DNA of 64,000 nucleotides from Vandiemenella viatica (taxonomy: Eukaryota > Arthropoda > Insecta > Orthoptera > Morabidae), in assembly GCA_031002005.1 (NCBI GenBank), contig CM061921.1, positions 121,426,597 to 121,490,596 of the forward strand. Direction: 5' to 3'. The translations under genes were made by a program, and so were the position numbers. The notes beneath the pieces are model-generated. The model did no database searches. It was not told where the DNA came from and saw only the letters and a program-made list of their open reading frames with translations. Of the stretch, positions 31,575 through 40,519 are shown piece after piece (position 1 is the first letter of the stretch; every line of letters begins with the position of its first letter).

Positions 31575-31634
31575 TTGTGTACATCTATGGTACTGCTGTA
31601 CTTATTTAAAAATGATAATCTGATTCTGATTTAC

Positions 31635-32120
31635 AGGAGAAACTGTAAAACTAAAATGAAAAAAAAACTTCAGTACTTGAAGAAACAAACTGGCTCCGCA
31701 AAAAATTCCAAAATTGGCTGTGGGCTGGACAATTGGAGTTCCTTAAAGATACGTTGTCACCACGGCCAACTACTTCAAATATTTCACATTTGAATCAATT
31801 GAAGATGGCAGTGATGACGAAGATATTCGTGCAAAACTTCTCAAATGCCCCCACCAAAGCAGAAAAAACTTAAAGAGCTTACCACGAGTGTTGTTAGTGT
31901 CATTGATTACAAAAGACAAACTCGACCTTATAGACCACATATTCTTGAGTTACTCTGAAACATTTAAAAATATTTCTCCTAGAACATAAGCTAATATCAA
32001 ACTAGAGATAGCCCAAATTTTTGGCCGTTCTAAACTTTGTGAACTTGCTGCTCGAAATGGACTTCCATCCTCTCCGATTTCTTCGAACAATTCATCAGAT
32101 TTAATGTGGTCACAACATCC
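31635..32120 (+). pseudogene. MADF/BESS-type gene of another Harbinger element
   Basis: Frames read KKKLQYLKKQTGSAKNS and, shifted, NWLWAGQLEFLKDTLSPRPT, which is the end of a MADF domain followed by the common L-S-P-R-x-T-x-S-N linker. Later FKNISPRT, then ANIKLEIAQIFGRSKLCELA match the BESS-like C-terminal helix. Several stops separate the pieces. It converges with transposase remnants at 32.2-32.5 kb, as in the other copies. Confidence 0.5.
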
Positions 32121-32214
32121 ATGATAATCATCCAAACTGTAATTTAACTGCGTACGAGGTAACCACCAACACTCACCCCTCAGATAAACAAGAGTTATAC
32201 GAAAAGGCGTTGTT

Positions 32215-32480
32215 TCAAGAATAATGTTTTGTTTTAATAACATTCTTTTTGTGCTTGATAAATATTTCTTTTTGTATCTTCGTAGCTGATTTCGTAATCA
32301 TAGAAAATATAAGGAAACAGTTAAACCTATATCTCAAGCAGATTGCTAGCCTTTCCTTCGGAACTGGAATGAACTTTTCTATTAATTTCGTCGATCCATT
32401 TTCTTTTTCACCTTGAAACAATTAAAGCGAGCAGAAGAAGCAATTCTTCTTCATCGGATGAGCTGCTGGACGTGTTGATA
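32215..32480 (-). pseudogene. Harbinger transposase N-terminal remnant
   Basis: One minus-strand frame gives DEEELLLLLALIVSR and KRKWIDEINR, another gives KFIPVPKERLAICLRYRF. An acidic/leucine-rich start, then a basic K-R-x-W-V/I patch, and an I-P-x-K-E-R-L-A-I-C-L-R-Y block are all N-terminal Harbinger features, here compressed by deletion. There is no DDE core. The element's ends were not found; the GC-rich stretch at 32520-32595 may include one. Confidence 0.55.
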
Positions 32481-32600
32481 AGCAGGGGTAGAAATAAATT
32501 TAAAGAACATGAATTACTCCTTCCTTCGTCCACGACTGCTTCAACACTGTTGCGTTACGTCCATACGTGCTTCATGGAGCCGTTGGCAGTCGACTTATTA

Positions 32601-32986
32601 GGGAGCGTGCATAAACCACGTAGCTCCATTTTGGCCTCCTGTGAACACCTCCTCCCCCCATGTAGCCCTACGTGGCTTTTGCCTCTAATTCCCACCCCCC
32701 CCCCCCGAGTAGCACGTAGCTTTTTTCCCTTTTGATTCCAGAAGACATTTTTACTGTTATCTCTTGTCAGACTATTGTAAATTACATACGGAGATAATTA
32801 ACTGAGGGAAATAAATATTCACATGCTGTTGTGAGTTCTGTTCCTCATTTTAACGGTGAAAAATATTATGAAAGGAAAGCTACGTGTCTTGTCTCGGAAC
32901 CCACCCCTCCCCCCACGTAGCCCAGCGTAGCCTTTCAGCCAACCCCCCTCCCCCTGGACCAAACCACGTAGTATGTGAACGGTCCC
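32601..32986. mobile_element. 386-bp C/G-rich palindromic MITE with TTA duplication
   Basis: Left end GGGAGCGTGCATAAACCACG and inverted right end GGGACCGTTCACATACTACG form imperfect TIRs; TTA flanks both sides (32598-32600, 32987-32989). Subterminal C-tracts (14 and more C at about 32696-32707) and repeated CACGTAGCC words mirror each other. A TTA duplication suggests a Harbinger relative. Related copies are at 48743-48870 and, more distantly, 52931-56217 and 62185-62399. Confidence 0.75.
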
Positions 32987-33449
32987 TTAGCAGCAGGTAA
33001 AATGTTTATAAAATATATCAACAATTAAAAAAATGGATTTTAACGAACTTTGTTAAGGTATATTTCTACTTTTAAATTCTTTAATAACTTTGTACAGTAT
33101 TTTCAAACACCGCTCGTAATATTGGGATTGCGACTGGCCCTAGATGCAATATAGTCGTAGAGCTTTCTTAATGTTCACAGTTTTTGTTCTTTGCGAGAAT
33201 CTCGAAACATTTTCCTGTGGAAGCAACTTTCAAAATAATTTAAGATAATGTTATTGTATTTTTCATTCATACCTTGTGCATTGTATACGGGTTTCTAGTT
33301 TGAGGTATAAAGGTAATTTCTAAAATAAATATTTGATTCGTAATTTATTAGTATCATTATTCTTGGAGCTAGTCAGTCCTTATTAAAGTGTTGATGTTTA
33401 ATACTCATTACTGTAGAAAGGAGGAGGTGTCACTTATATTACAAACAGT

Positions 33450-33450
<1 letters not shown>

Positions 33451-33482
<32 letters not shown>

Positions 33483-33484
33483 AT
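33451..33484. repeat. (TA)n(TG)n microsatellite
   Basis: About 7 TA units are followed by about 9 TG units. Confidence 0.95.
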
Positions 33485-33485
33485 A

Positions 33486-33870
33486 TTAATTGTGAAGGAA
33501 CGCATGCCCTAGTGACAATTTCCATACACACATATTTTTCACCTTTCTCGTAGCCACCAACTTTTGTCCTCTACAAATTTTAATTTTAAAATCCTTCAGC
33601 GTTTTGGGTAAATTATTAATCATTTTCCTTGGCAATTTATTACAATCCCTGACCCGTTTGCCTATGTAAAAATAAAAAAAAACCCACAAACCCTCTGAAA
33701 TCGAGTGCCAGCTTGTGGTCATGAAAATCTCTTCCCTTCCAAGCAACTCTCTATCTCTCCACGGCCTATCACCAATACATGCCTTATACACTCACACAAC
33801 TCTCTTCATCCTACTTCTGTCTTCCAGTGAATCCATTTTCAGCTCCTTTATTAAATTTAAGCTCCCTTAA
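33486..33870 (-). pseudogene. C-terminal tail of a CR1/Jockey-like non-LTR RT
   Basis: The frame has YKACIGDRPWRDRELLGR, then FYIGKRVRDCNKLPRK and LKDFKIKICR. A 'Y-K-x-x-x-G-x-x-x-W-R-D' motif followed by 'I-x-x-W/C-N-x-L-P' and 'L-x-x-F-K-x-K-I' is the tail of LINE RT proteins after the thumb. A related copy of the same tail lies at 48058-48375. It is cut on its 5' side by the RTE insertion beginning at 33881. Confidence 0.65.
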
Positions 33871-34019
33871 TAAATCAGCTGTTTTTTTTTTTTTTTTTTG
33901 CTGTCATCAGTCTTTCGACTGGCTTGATGCAATCCTCCACCCTTTCCTTTCTTGTGCCAACCTCTTCATCTCTACATTTCCCTTACAACCCATTTCCTCA
34001 AATATCTGCTTTATATATT

Positions 34020-34260
34020 CTAATCTCTGTCTTCCTCTACAGTTCTTACCTTCGACTCTTTTCCCTCCACCAGTAAATTAACCAATCCAGCATGTTTCAA
34101 AATATGACCTACCAGCCTGTCTCTTATTTCTGTAAGCTTCTTCCACAAACTTCTTTCCTCGTCCATCATTTCCAAAATTTGTTCATTTCTTACTTTGTCT
34201 GTCCACTTAATTTCAGCATTCTTCTGTAGCACCACATTTCAAAAGCCTCAATTTTCCTTC
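34020..34260 (-). pseudogene. RTE ORF2 C-terminal tail
   Basis: The frame has AEIKWTDKVRNEQILEMMDEERS followed by LVGHILKHAGLVNLLVEGK. Sequences of the form R-M-L-K-I-x-W-T-D-K-x-x-N-E-x-V-L, then L-x-G-H-I-L-R-H-x-G-L, close the ORF2 of RTE-type elements downstream of the RT. The adjoining upstream stretch reads in a shifted frame. The same tail occurs at 63.3-63.5 kb. Confidence 0.75.
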
Positions 34261-34503
34261 TTTCCGGTAGTCCTAAAGTCCATGTTTCACTACCGTGCTG
34301 TGCTCCACACATAGGATTTTAAAAAGTTTTTTTCTAATTCCTAGATTAATATTTGAAACTAAAAGACTTCTCTTTTTCATGAAGGCTCTTTTTCTAGTGC
34401 TATTCTGCTTTTAACATCATTGCTGCTTCGGCCATAACAGAATTCACTTACTTCTACAATTGCACTCGATCCTATTTTTATATTTAATCTGCTAGTATTG
34501 GCA

Positions 34504-35400
34504 TCATTTCATCACTTTAGTCTTGCTTTGATTTATATTCAGTCCAATATCTTCCTTCAGTATTTTGTTCATACCATTCAAAAATTTCTCAGTATCATCA
34601 GCCCTTTCTGCTAATAAGACAATGCAATCAGCAAATCGTAGCATACTGACTGTTTTTCCCCCTGAACACTTATGCCACATGGAAATTTTTCTTTTACTTT
34701 CTTTATTGCTTCCTCTACATACAAGTTGAAAATTAATGGGGATAGAGTACAACCTTGTCTCACACCCTTTTTAACTGATGCTTTTCTGTCATGATTCTCT
34801 ACTTTTATTACAGCCACTTGATTCTTATATAGTTTATAAAGTATTCTTCTATCTCGGTACTTTAGGCCTGACTTCTTTAAAATTTTGAACATCTTGTTCC
34901 ACCTAACATTATCAAATGCTTTTCTGTATCAACAAACGCCAAAAAAGTATCTTTGTTTTTCTTGATCCGCCATTCAAGTATTAATCTTAAAGCCAGAATT
35001 GCTTCCCTTGTACCGCGATTTTTCCTAAACCCAAACTGATCTTCAATTACTATGTTTTCTACTACCCTTTTCATCCTTCTGTATATTATTCTGGTCAATA
35101 ATTTTGAATCATGTGATGTTAGACTAACGGTGCAATATTTCTCACATTTGTCGGCATGTGCTTTCTTCGGAAGTGTGAAGATGAAATTTTTATTAAAATC
35201 AGTTGGAATTTCTCCTGTTTCATAACTTTTTGATATCATCTTGAATAATCTTTCGATTCCTTCTTCTTCTAGGTATTTAGGAATTTCTGTAGGGATCTCA
35301 TCAATTCCAACTGCCTTATTTGATTTCAAGTCATTCAGAGCATTATTAAATTCTGTCCTCAAAACAGGATCTCCCAAGTCATCAATATTGACATGCCTTC
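34504..35400 (-). pseudogene. RTE reverse transcriptase domain
   Basis: Three overlapping frames encode the RT: KSNKAVGIDEIPTEI (fingers), FIFTLPKKAHADKCEKYCTV, TRIIYRRMKRVVENIVIED, QFGFRKNRGTREAILALRLI and FVDTEK (block A, with its catalytic Asp), then KGVRQGCTLSPLIFNLY and VSMLRFADCIVLLAERADD. The active-site motif reads FADC instead of FADD, so one catalytic Asp is lost. Two frameshifts (near 34890 and 34690) confirm inactivity. The closest resemblance is to RTE-group LINEs. Confidence 0.85.
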
Positions 35401-36047
35401 TTTTTCTGTTACGCTATTGTTCAATTAGTTCCCATCATACAATTTCTCAATGTATTCCTTCCATCGGTTAGTTCTATCGTCTGAGCTTAAAGAGGTTTCC
35501 CATCGGCGGCTTTAATGTTTACACCTCTTTCTTCAGTTCTCCTAAATTCTGTTTGATCTTCCTATATGCAACATCTAATTTACCTATTACCATTTCCTAT
35601 TCTACTTCTTCACACTTTTCTTCTAGCCATTTTTCTTTTGCTTTTCTGAATTTCCTGTTTATTTGATTTCTAAATTGCCTGTATTGCCCTCTTCCTGCTT
35701 CATCCTGAGCATTTTTGTACCTTCTCCTGTGATCCATCAGTTCCAAAATATCTTCTGTGATCCAAGGTTTTCTGGCAGCTTTTCCCTAAAGCCTAATGTT
35801 TCTTTACCTGCTTTTATTATTTTGGACTATAGTGTATTCCATTTGTCCTCGGTTGAGCTCCTTTCAGAGTTACTATCTTAGACCTAATTCTAACATTTCT
35901 GCAAATTTTTCTCTCGTACTAGATTGTTTCAGTTTATTCACTTCTAGTCTGTTCTGCTTATGCTACTTCCTTATTCGCATGAATTTCAGCCTGCACTTCA
36001 TTATTATCAAATTATGGTCAGAGTCTATGTCTGTTCCTGGGTACGCT

Positions 36048-36296
36048 TTACAGTCTATAACTTGACTCCTGAATCTCTGTTCGACCATGAAATAAATCTA
36101 GCTGATATCTGCCTGTATCCCCAGGACGTTTCCAGGTGTATATTCTTCTTGCATGGTTCTTAAACAGTGTGTTCGCCACTACTAGCTTATATCTTTCACA
36201 AAATTCTAGCAACCTGCTTCCTCGCTCATTTCTTTCTCCTAGACCAAAACTTCCTACAGTATTCCCCCTTTTCCTTCTCCCACTATTGCATTCCAA
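36048..36296 (-). pseudogene. RTE endonuclease domain, C-terminal part
   Basis: The frame reads GNTVGSFGLGERNERGSRLL, EFCERYKLVVANTLF and YTWKRPGDTGRYQLDLF. This is the APE-endonuclease region of RTE-type elements after the G-D-W-N motif: G-x-F-G-L-G-x-R-N-E-R-G, N-T-x-F and Y-T-W-x-x-P-x-G-x-x-R-x-Q-I-D-Y-I. The catalytic S-D-H would lie further on and is not visible; the N-terminal half continues into the gap. Confidence 0.8.
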
Positions 36297-36369
36297 TCAC
36301 CCATGATTATTAGATTTTCCCCCCTTTCACATATTGGATTAATTCTTCAATTTCAGCGTATATTTTTTA

Positions 36370-37369
36370 NNNNNNNNNNNNNNNNNNNNNNNNNNNNNNN
36401 NNNNNNNNNNNNNNNNNNNNNNNNNNNNNNNNNNNNNNNNNNNNNNNNNNNNNNNNNNNNNNNNNNNNNNNNNNNNNNNNNNNNNNNNNNNNNNNNNNNN
36501 NNNNNNNNNNNNNNNNNNNNNNNNNNNNNNNNNNNNNNNNNNNNNNNNNNNNNNNNNNNNNNNNNNNNNNNNNNNNNNNNNNNNNNNNNNNNNNNNNNNN
36601 NNNNNNNNNNNNNNNNNNNNNNNNNNNNNNNNNNNNNNNNNNNNNNNNNNNNNNNNNNNNNNNNNNNNNNNNNNNNNNNNNNNNNNNNNNNNNNNNNNNN
36701 NNNNNNNNNNNNNNNNNNNNNNNNNNNNNNNNNNNNNNNNNNNNNNNNNNNNNNNNNNNNNNNNNNNNNNNNNNNNNNNNNNNNNNNNNNNNNNNNNNNN
36801 NNNNNNNNNNNNNNNNNNNNNNNNNNNNNNNNNNNNNNNNNNNNNNNNNNNNNNNNNNNNNNNNNNNNNNNNNNNNNNNNNNNNNNNNNNNNNNNNNNNN
36901 NNNNNNNNNNNNNNNNNNNNNNNNNNNNNNNNNNNNNNNNNNNNNNNNNNNNNNNNNNNNNNNNNNNNNNNNNNNNNNNNNNNNNNNNNNNNNNNNNNNN
37001 NNNNNNNNNNNNNNNNNNNNNNNNNNNNNNNNNNNNNNNNNNNNNNNNNNNNNNNNNNNNNNNNNNNNNNNNNNNNNNNNNNNNNNNNNNNNNNNNNNNN
37101 NNNNNNNNNNNNNNNNNNNNNNNNNNNNNNNNNNNNNNNNNNNNNNNNNNNNNNNNNNNNNNNNNNNNNNNNNNNNNNNNNNNNNNNNNNNNNNNNNNNN
37201 NNNNNNNNNNNNNNNNNNNNNNNNNNNNNNNNNNNNNNNNNNNNNNNNNNNNNNNNNNNNNNNNNNNNNNNNNNNNNNNNNNNNNNNNNNNNNNNNNNNN
37301 NNNNNNNNNNNNNNNNNNNNNNNNNNNNNNNNNNNNNNNNNNNNNNNNNNNNNNNNNNNNNNNNNNNNN
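36370..37369. other. Assembly gap (1000 N)
   Basis: Exactly 1000 undetermined bases, a conventional placeholder length rather than a measured size. RTE sequence runs into it from the left and an inverted satellite-like array from the right. The open frames spanning it are artefacts. Confidence 0.99.
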
Positions 37370-37800
37370 ATAAAAGGTACTTGGTATCTACATTCTTTTT
37401 ACAAAACCCAACCGCTCGCTCCCTTACCCAACTTAATTTTTGCAAATGTTCTTTACACAAAGCTACAGTTTTTATCTAGTTTCGATGGAACTTTGCACAT
37501 GTATACTTTAAAACAAATGGAAAAATACTGTCCACACTAGCTTTACAAAAACGAAACTACTCTTCTTCTCTACACCCCTTAATTTTTTTTATACATACCT
37601 ATAGTTTTTATCTGATACCGATAGAAAATTACACACGTACACTTTAAATCAATCAGAAAAAAACCGTTTACATTTCCCCTTACTTCCATTTACTGTTCCC
37701 CTTTACTTCCACCCCTTTTAATTTCCAATGTTCTATACCAAAATCCACAGTTTTAAATCCCGTCAAAATCAATTAAGCTATTTTTAAGTCATGGTGAATT
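37370..37800 (-). repeat. Inverted copy of the degenerate tandem array
   Basis: Reverse-complemented, this stretch matches about 17560-17965: AAACTGTAGCTTTGTGTAAA, GTATTTTTCCATTTGTTTTA and CTATAGGTATGTATAAAA segments appear in the same order. The remaining array presumably lies in the gap. Confidence 0.8.
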
Positions 37801-37880
37801 TTCATAAGTGTGTTCTAATGTCTCAACATGTACCTCAGATTTTAATTTGGACCCCAAGCTATCACGTTTTGAAAACCAAT

Positions 37881-38415
37881 TCGTAACAGGTATATATAGT
37901 TGGAATGAAAGCGTAAGTGCGATGTTGAAGGAGTTCGGTTGGGAAGACCTGGAACACCGAAGGCGTTGCTCTCGACAGAAGCTAATTGTAAAATTTACGA
38001 CTGACATATTTCGGAATGACAGCAAAGAAATATTGCTACCAGCAACATTCGTATCTTGGAATGACCGTGAAAATAAGATAACAGAAATAAGGGGCCAGAA
38101 CCGATTCCTTTCTGTATTAATTTTTTCCACGAGCGATTAGGGAATGGAATAGAAATGATTTACCGGGCGAGTAAACTTAAAATCCGACAGGAGTAGCTTT
38201 CTATAAAGCTCTCCGGCCATCCTGATCTGTGTTTTCCATGGTTTTCCCAGATCACTCCACGCGAATGCTGGGATGGTTCCTCACAATAGCCCATGGGCGC
38301 CTCCTGCCATATCCCGTATATCCCTTCCAAACTATTACCCTTTCGAATAGGTTCAATGCACCCTCTGCCACACACTTTTAGTGAATCGCAGAGTAATAGT
38401 AATAGTAATAGTAAT
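37881..38415 (+). mobile_element. 3' end of a CR1-like retrotransposon
   Basis: The insertion interrupts the inverted copy of 17.4-17.6 kb DNA: flanking bases on each side are contiguous in the other copy. Coding for the RT tail (MLKEFGWEDLEHRRRCSRQK, then TTDIFRNDSKEILLPATF) is followed by a 3' untranslated part and a (TAATAG)n tail near 38390-38413. The tail and UTR match the 3' end of the longer element at 53.1-56.1 kb. It is severely 5'-truncated, as usual for LINE insertions. A possible short AATT duplication flanks it. Confidence 0.75.
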
Positions 38416-38629
38416 TAAAAATCTGTTTTCTGTGTTATTCCGGAACAAACAGGTATATTCAAGAGACTGATTTATGTATGTGATATGTATTAATGCCCAG
38501 ATGTTACATGTTTCAATTATCGAGCGGCACCATAAACTGATATTAAATTAGGTCGAAAGGCAGCCTGGACCAAATTCTAACCTGAGATTCCTTAACACAG
38601 CATCCATTCACCTCGTTCTGTCAGTTGTT

Positions 38630-38633
<4 letters not shown>

Positions 38634-38674
<41 letters not shown>

Positions 38675-38687
38675 TATCATATATATA
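38634..38687. repeat. (TA)n microsatellite, left part
   Basis: About 25 TA-type units with minor interruptions; it continues after the mariner insertion at 39376-39394. Confidence 0.95.
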
Positions 38688-39375
38688 CAGGGTCCGGCAA
38701 TAAAACCTCCCGCATTTCAAGTAGCCGGCATGCGGGTTGTAGTGAGGATACTGATGTGGAGTGAGTTTTGTTTTAAAGAGGTGTACCTGCCATTTTCAGT
38801 GTGCGCCATGGCGTGGCTTGGTGAGAATCGTGCGTTTGCTGTGGACGAATTTATTCGTAGCAGTTGTTCTGAGATTTTCGGAGACGATCCGAACTTGGCA
38901 TACATTATCGTGTCCTGGATAGAAAAACTATTCAACTGTGGGTGTCAAACATTAGAAAGACAGGTTCAGCACTAAAAAGAAAACCTACAGGCCGTCCTCG
39001 GACTGCAACAACGCCGGAAAATTTGGCGCGTGTGAGTGTGTCTATGCAACATTCACCAATCTTTAAGTACACTTGAAGCCTCTAGTGTACAAACATGGTC
39101 CCACAACACTGCAAGCACTTAAAGAGGCCATTACCCAAGAATTGGCAGCCATTCCAAGACAAATGACACGAAAATGTATGGAGAACTTTCGGGATAGACT
39201 TTGTCAATGTGTCAACAATGTAGAATGTCATTTATCAGATATAATTTTTAAAACCAAATAATTAAAAATGGTAAAGTATGTATTTTTCATAAATAAAAGT
39301 AATTATTCTCTATCATATTTAGTTTTTATGTGACAACATATTCAAATGAGGGAGGTTTTATTTTGCCGGACCCTG
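38688..39375 (+). mobile_element. Mariner-type deletion derivative, copy 2
   Basis: Same TIRs (CAGGGTCCGGCAATAAAACC) and same interior as the copy at 13368-14046, inserted at a TA within a TA microsatellite. The right TIR has one additional T. Sequence identity is high throughout, including the deletion junction, so both stem from one progenitor that was already core-deleted. Confidence 0.9.
38808..39261 (+). pseudogene. Internally deleted mariner-type transposase, copy 2
   Basis: ATG opens MAWLGENRAFAVDEFIRSS, the first helix-turn-helix. After a stop at about 38972, a shifted frame carries KRKPTGRPRTATTPENLARV, the GRPR linker and following strand of mariner-type proteins. It then jumps to LKEAITQELAAIPRQMTRK, NFRDRLCQCVNNVECHLSDI, the C-terminus, which is complete here and slightly shorter in copy 1. 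The D,D,D/E catalytic core is absent. Confidence 0.75.
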
Positions 39376-39394
39376 TATATATATATATATATAT
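39376..39394. repeat. (TA)n microsatellite, right part
   Basis: Continuation of the TA run interrupted by the mariner element. Confidence 0.9.
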
Positions 39395-39499
39395 TTAGAG
39401 TAAGAGCTTCAAGCAATGAGCTACCAGGAAGTTAGCAAAATGAGAATTGCTGCGGCATATTTAAATACAAAACAAACTGTAATGCCACTAAAAATTTAA

Positions 39500-40215
39500 A
39501 AATAAACTAATAGTTTAATAAACATAAAAACCGCCTTAAAAAAAAAGCACACTAAAAATTTTAAAATAATTTTATACCTTGCTTAGATGAAAGTAAATGT
39601 AAATGGACAATATTTTACATTACTGTTATTAATGTTTTTACATTAATTAGTTACTTTTGCAGTCAGTGCCAGCCAAAGCAAGAAAAATAGAAAGATACAA
39701 ACAATAATGAATAACAATAACACATAAAAATCATGTTATTACTTACCTACAATTAATGTTAGAAACATTTTTCAACAAAACTGAAACATACAGATGATAC
39801 GCCGATATTATACTAACTGTACAGCGTTTACTGCATGATGCAGCCTACCAACTGACACTATAGCGCCAGAAATATGCTTGGAAGGCCAACGAGGCCAAGC
39901 CACATTTTAAAATATTGTCTAATTTGTTTCCCTAAACTGTCTCCCGCAGTAACAATATCTGCTCACTATATGCTGAAAACTATTTGGAATTTTTGTTCAT
40001 ACTCCCCGTTTCGCCTCTAACACCAATTGAAGTTCAGTAATTCGATATTCGTGATGTGACAGCTGGCTAATTAATATAAAAATTTCAATAACAGTAATGT
40101 AAAATATTGTCCATTTAGATTTACTTTCTTGTAAGCAAGGTATAAAATTATTTTAAAATTTTTAGTGTGCTTTGTTTTTGAAGGCGGTTTTTATGTTTTT
40201 TTAAACAATTGTTTT
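39500..40215. mobile_element. Long-TIR DNA element, copy 2 (inverted)
   Basis: Ends contain AACATAAAAACCGCCTT and its complement about 680 bp apart, with the same internal words as 16391-17107. The centre (AGCGTTTACTGCATGATGCA, then CCAACGAGGCCAAGCCAC) is the reverse complement of the copy 1 centre. It forms the distal part of the inverted repeat that also holds 37.4-39.5 kb. Confidence 0.75.
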
Positions 40216-40272
40216 TCTAGCTTTGAAGGCGTTGCTTGGCCGTTAGATGAATGTCGTTTTCTATCTATAACG

Positions 40273-40510
40273 CACCGAGCATGGTGGTGTAACGGATAGC
40301 GTTCTGGCCTCGCATTCGGGAGGACGGTGGTTCGAATCCCCGTCCGGGCATCCAGATTTGGGTTTTCCATGGTTTCCCAAATCACTCCAGGCAAATGCCG
40401 GATGCTTCCTTTAAAAGGCCATGGCCGAATTCCTTCCCATTCCTTGCCCCCATCCCTTCCCGTCTCTAAAGACCTCGCTGTTGAGAGACGTAAAGCAGTT
40501 AAAAAAAATC
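40273..40510 (+). mobile_element. tRNA-derived SINE, copy 3 (best preserved head)
   Basis: It begins CACCGAGCATGGTGGTGTAA, contains GGATAGCGTTCTGGCCTCGC, ATTCGGGAGGACGG and an intact B box GGTTCGAATCCC, then the body CCGTCCGGGCATCCAGATTT ... CCATGGCCGAATTCCTTCCC and the end GAGAGACGTAAAGCAGTTAAAA. ATAACG flanks both sides. This is the clearest tRNA-like head in the family; A and B boxes would direct Pol III. Confidence 0.88.
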
Positions 40511-40519
40511 AATAACGTG

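Larger units (their letters stand above)
33881..36369 (-). mobile_element. RTE-type non-LTR retrotransposon, 5' side lost in the assembly gap
   Basis: Minus-strand order is endonuclease (36.3-36.0 kb), RT (35.4-34.5 kb) and a C-terminal tail (34.3-34.0 kb), then a short 3' region ending GACTGATGACAGC plus an A-tract. The endonuclease closely resembles the craniofacial-development-protein-2-like sequences that derive from RTE elements. No gag-like ORF1 is seen. Multiple frameshifts indicate decay. The tail and 3' end match a second copy at 63.1-64 kb. Confidence 0.8.

Noticed and set aside
31950..32243. 97-codon minus-strand frame considered as part of a Harbinger transposase
   Set aside because: It overlaps, on the opposite strand, a better-supported BESS-like tail of a MADF gene and has no transposase motif.
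33451..33484. CRISPR-like or structured repeat
   Set aside because: Plain dinucleotide microsatellite; no spacers. No CRISPR array exists anywhere in this eukaryotic window.
36303..37460. Open frames of more than 350 codons on both strands
   Set aside because: They cross the run of N; almost all residues are undetermined, so they are artefacts.
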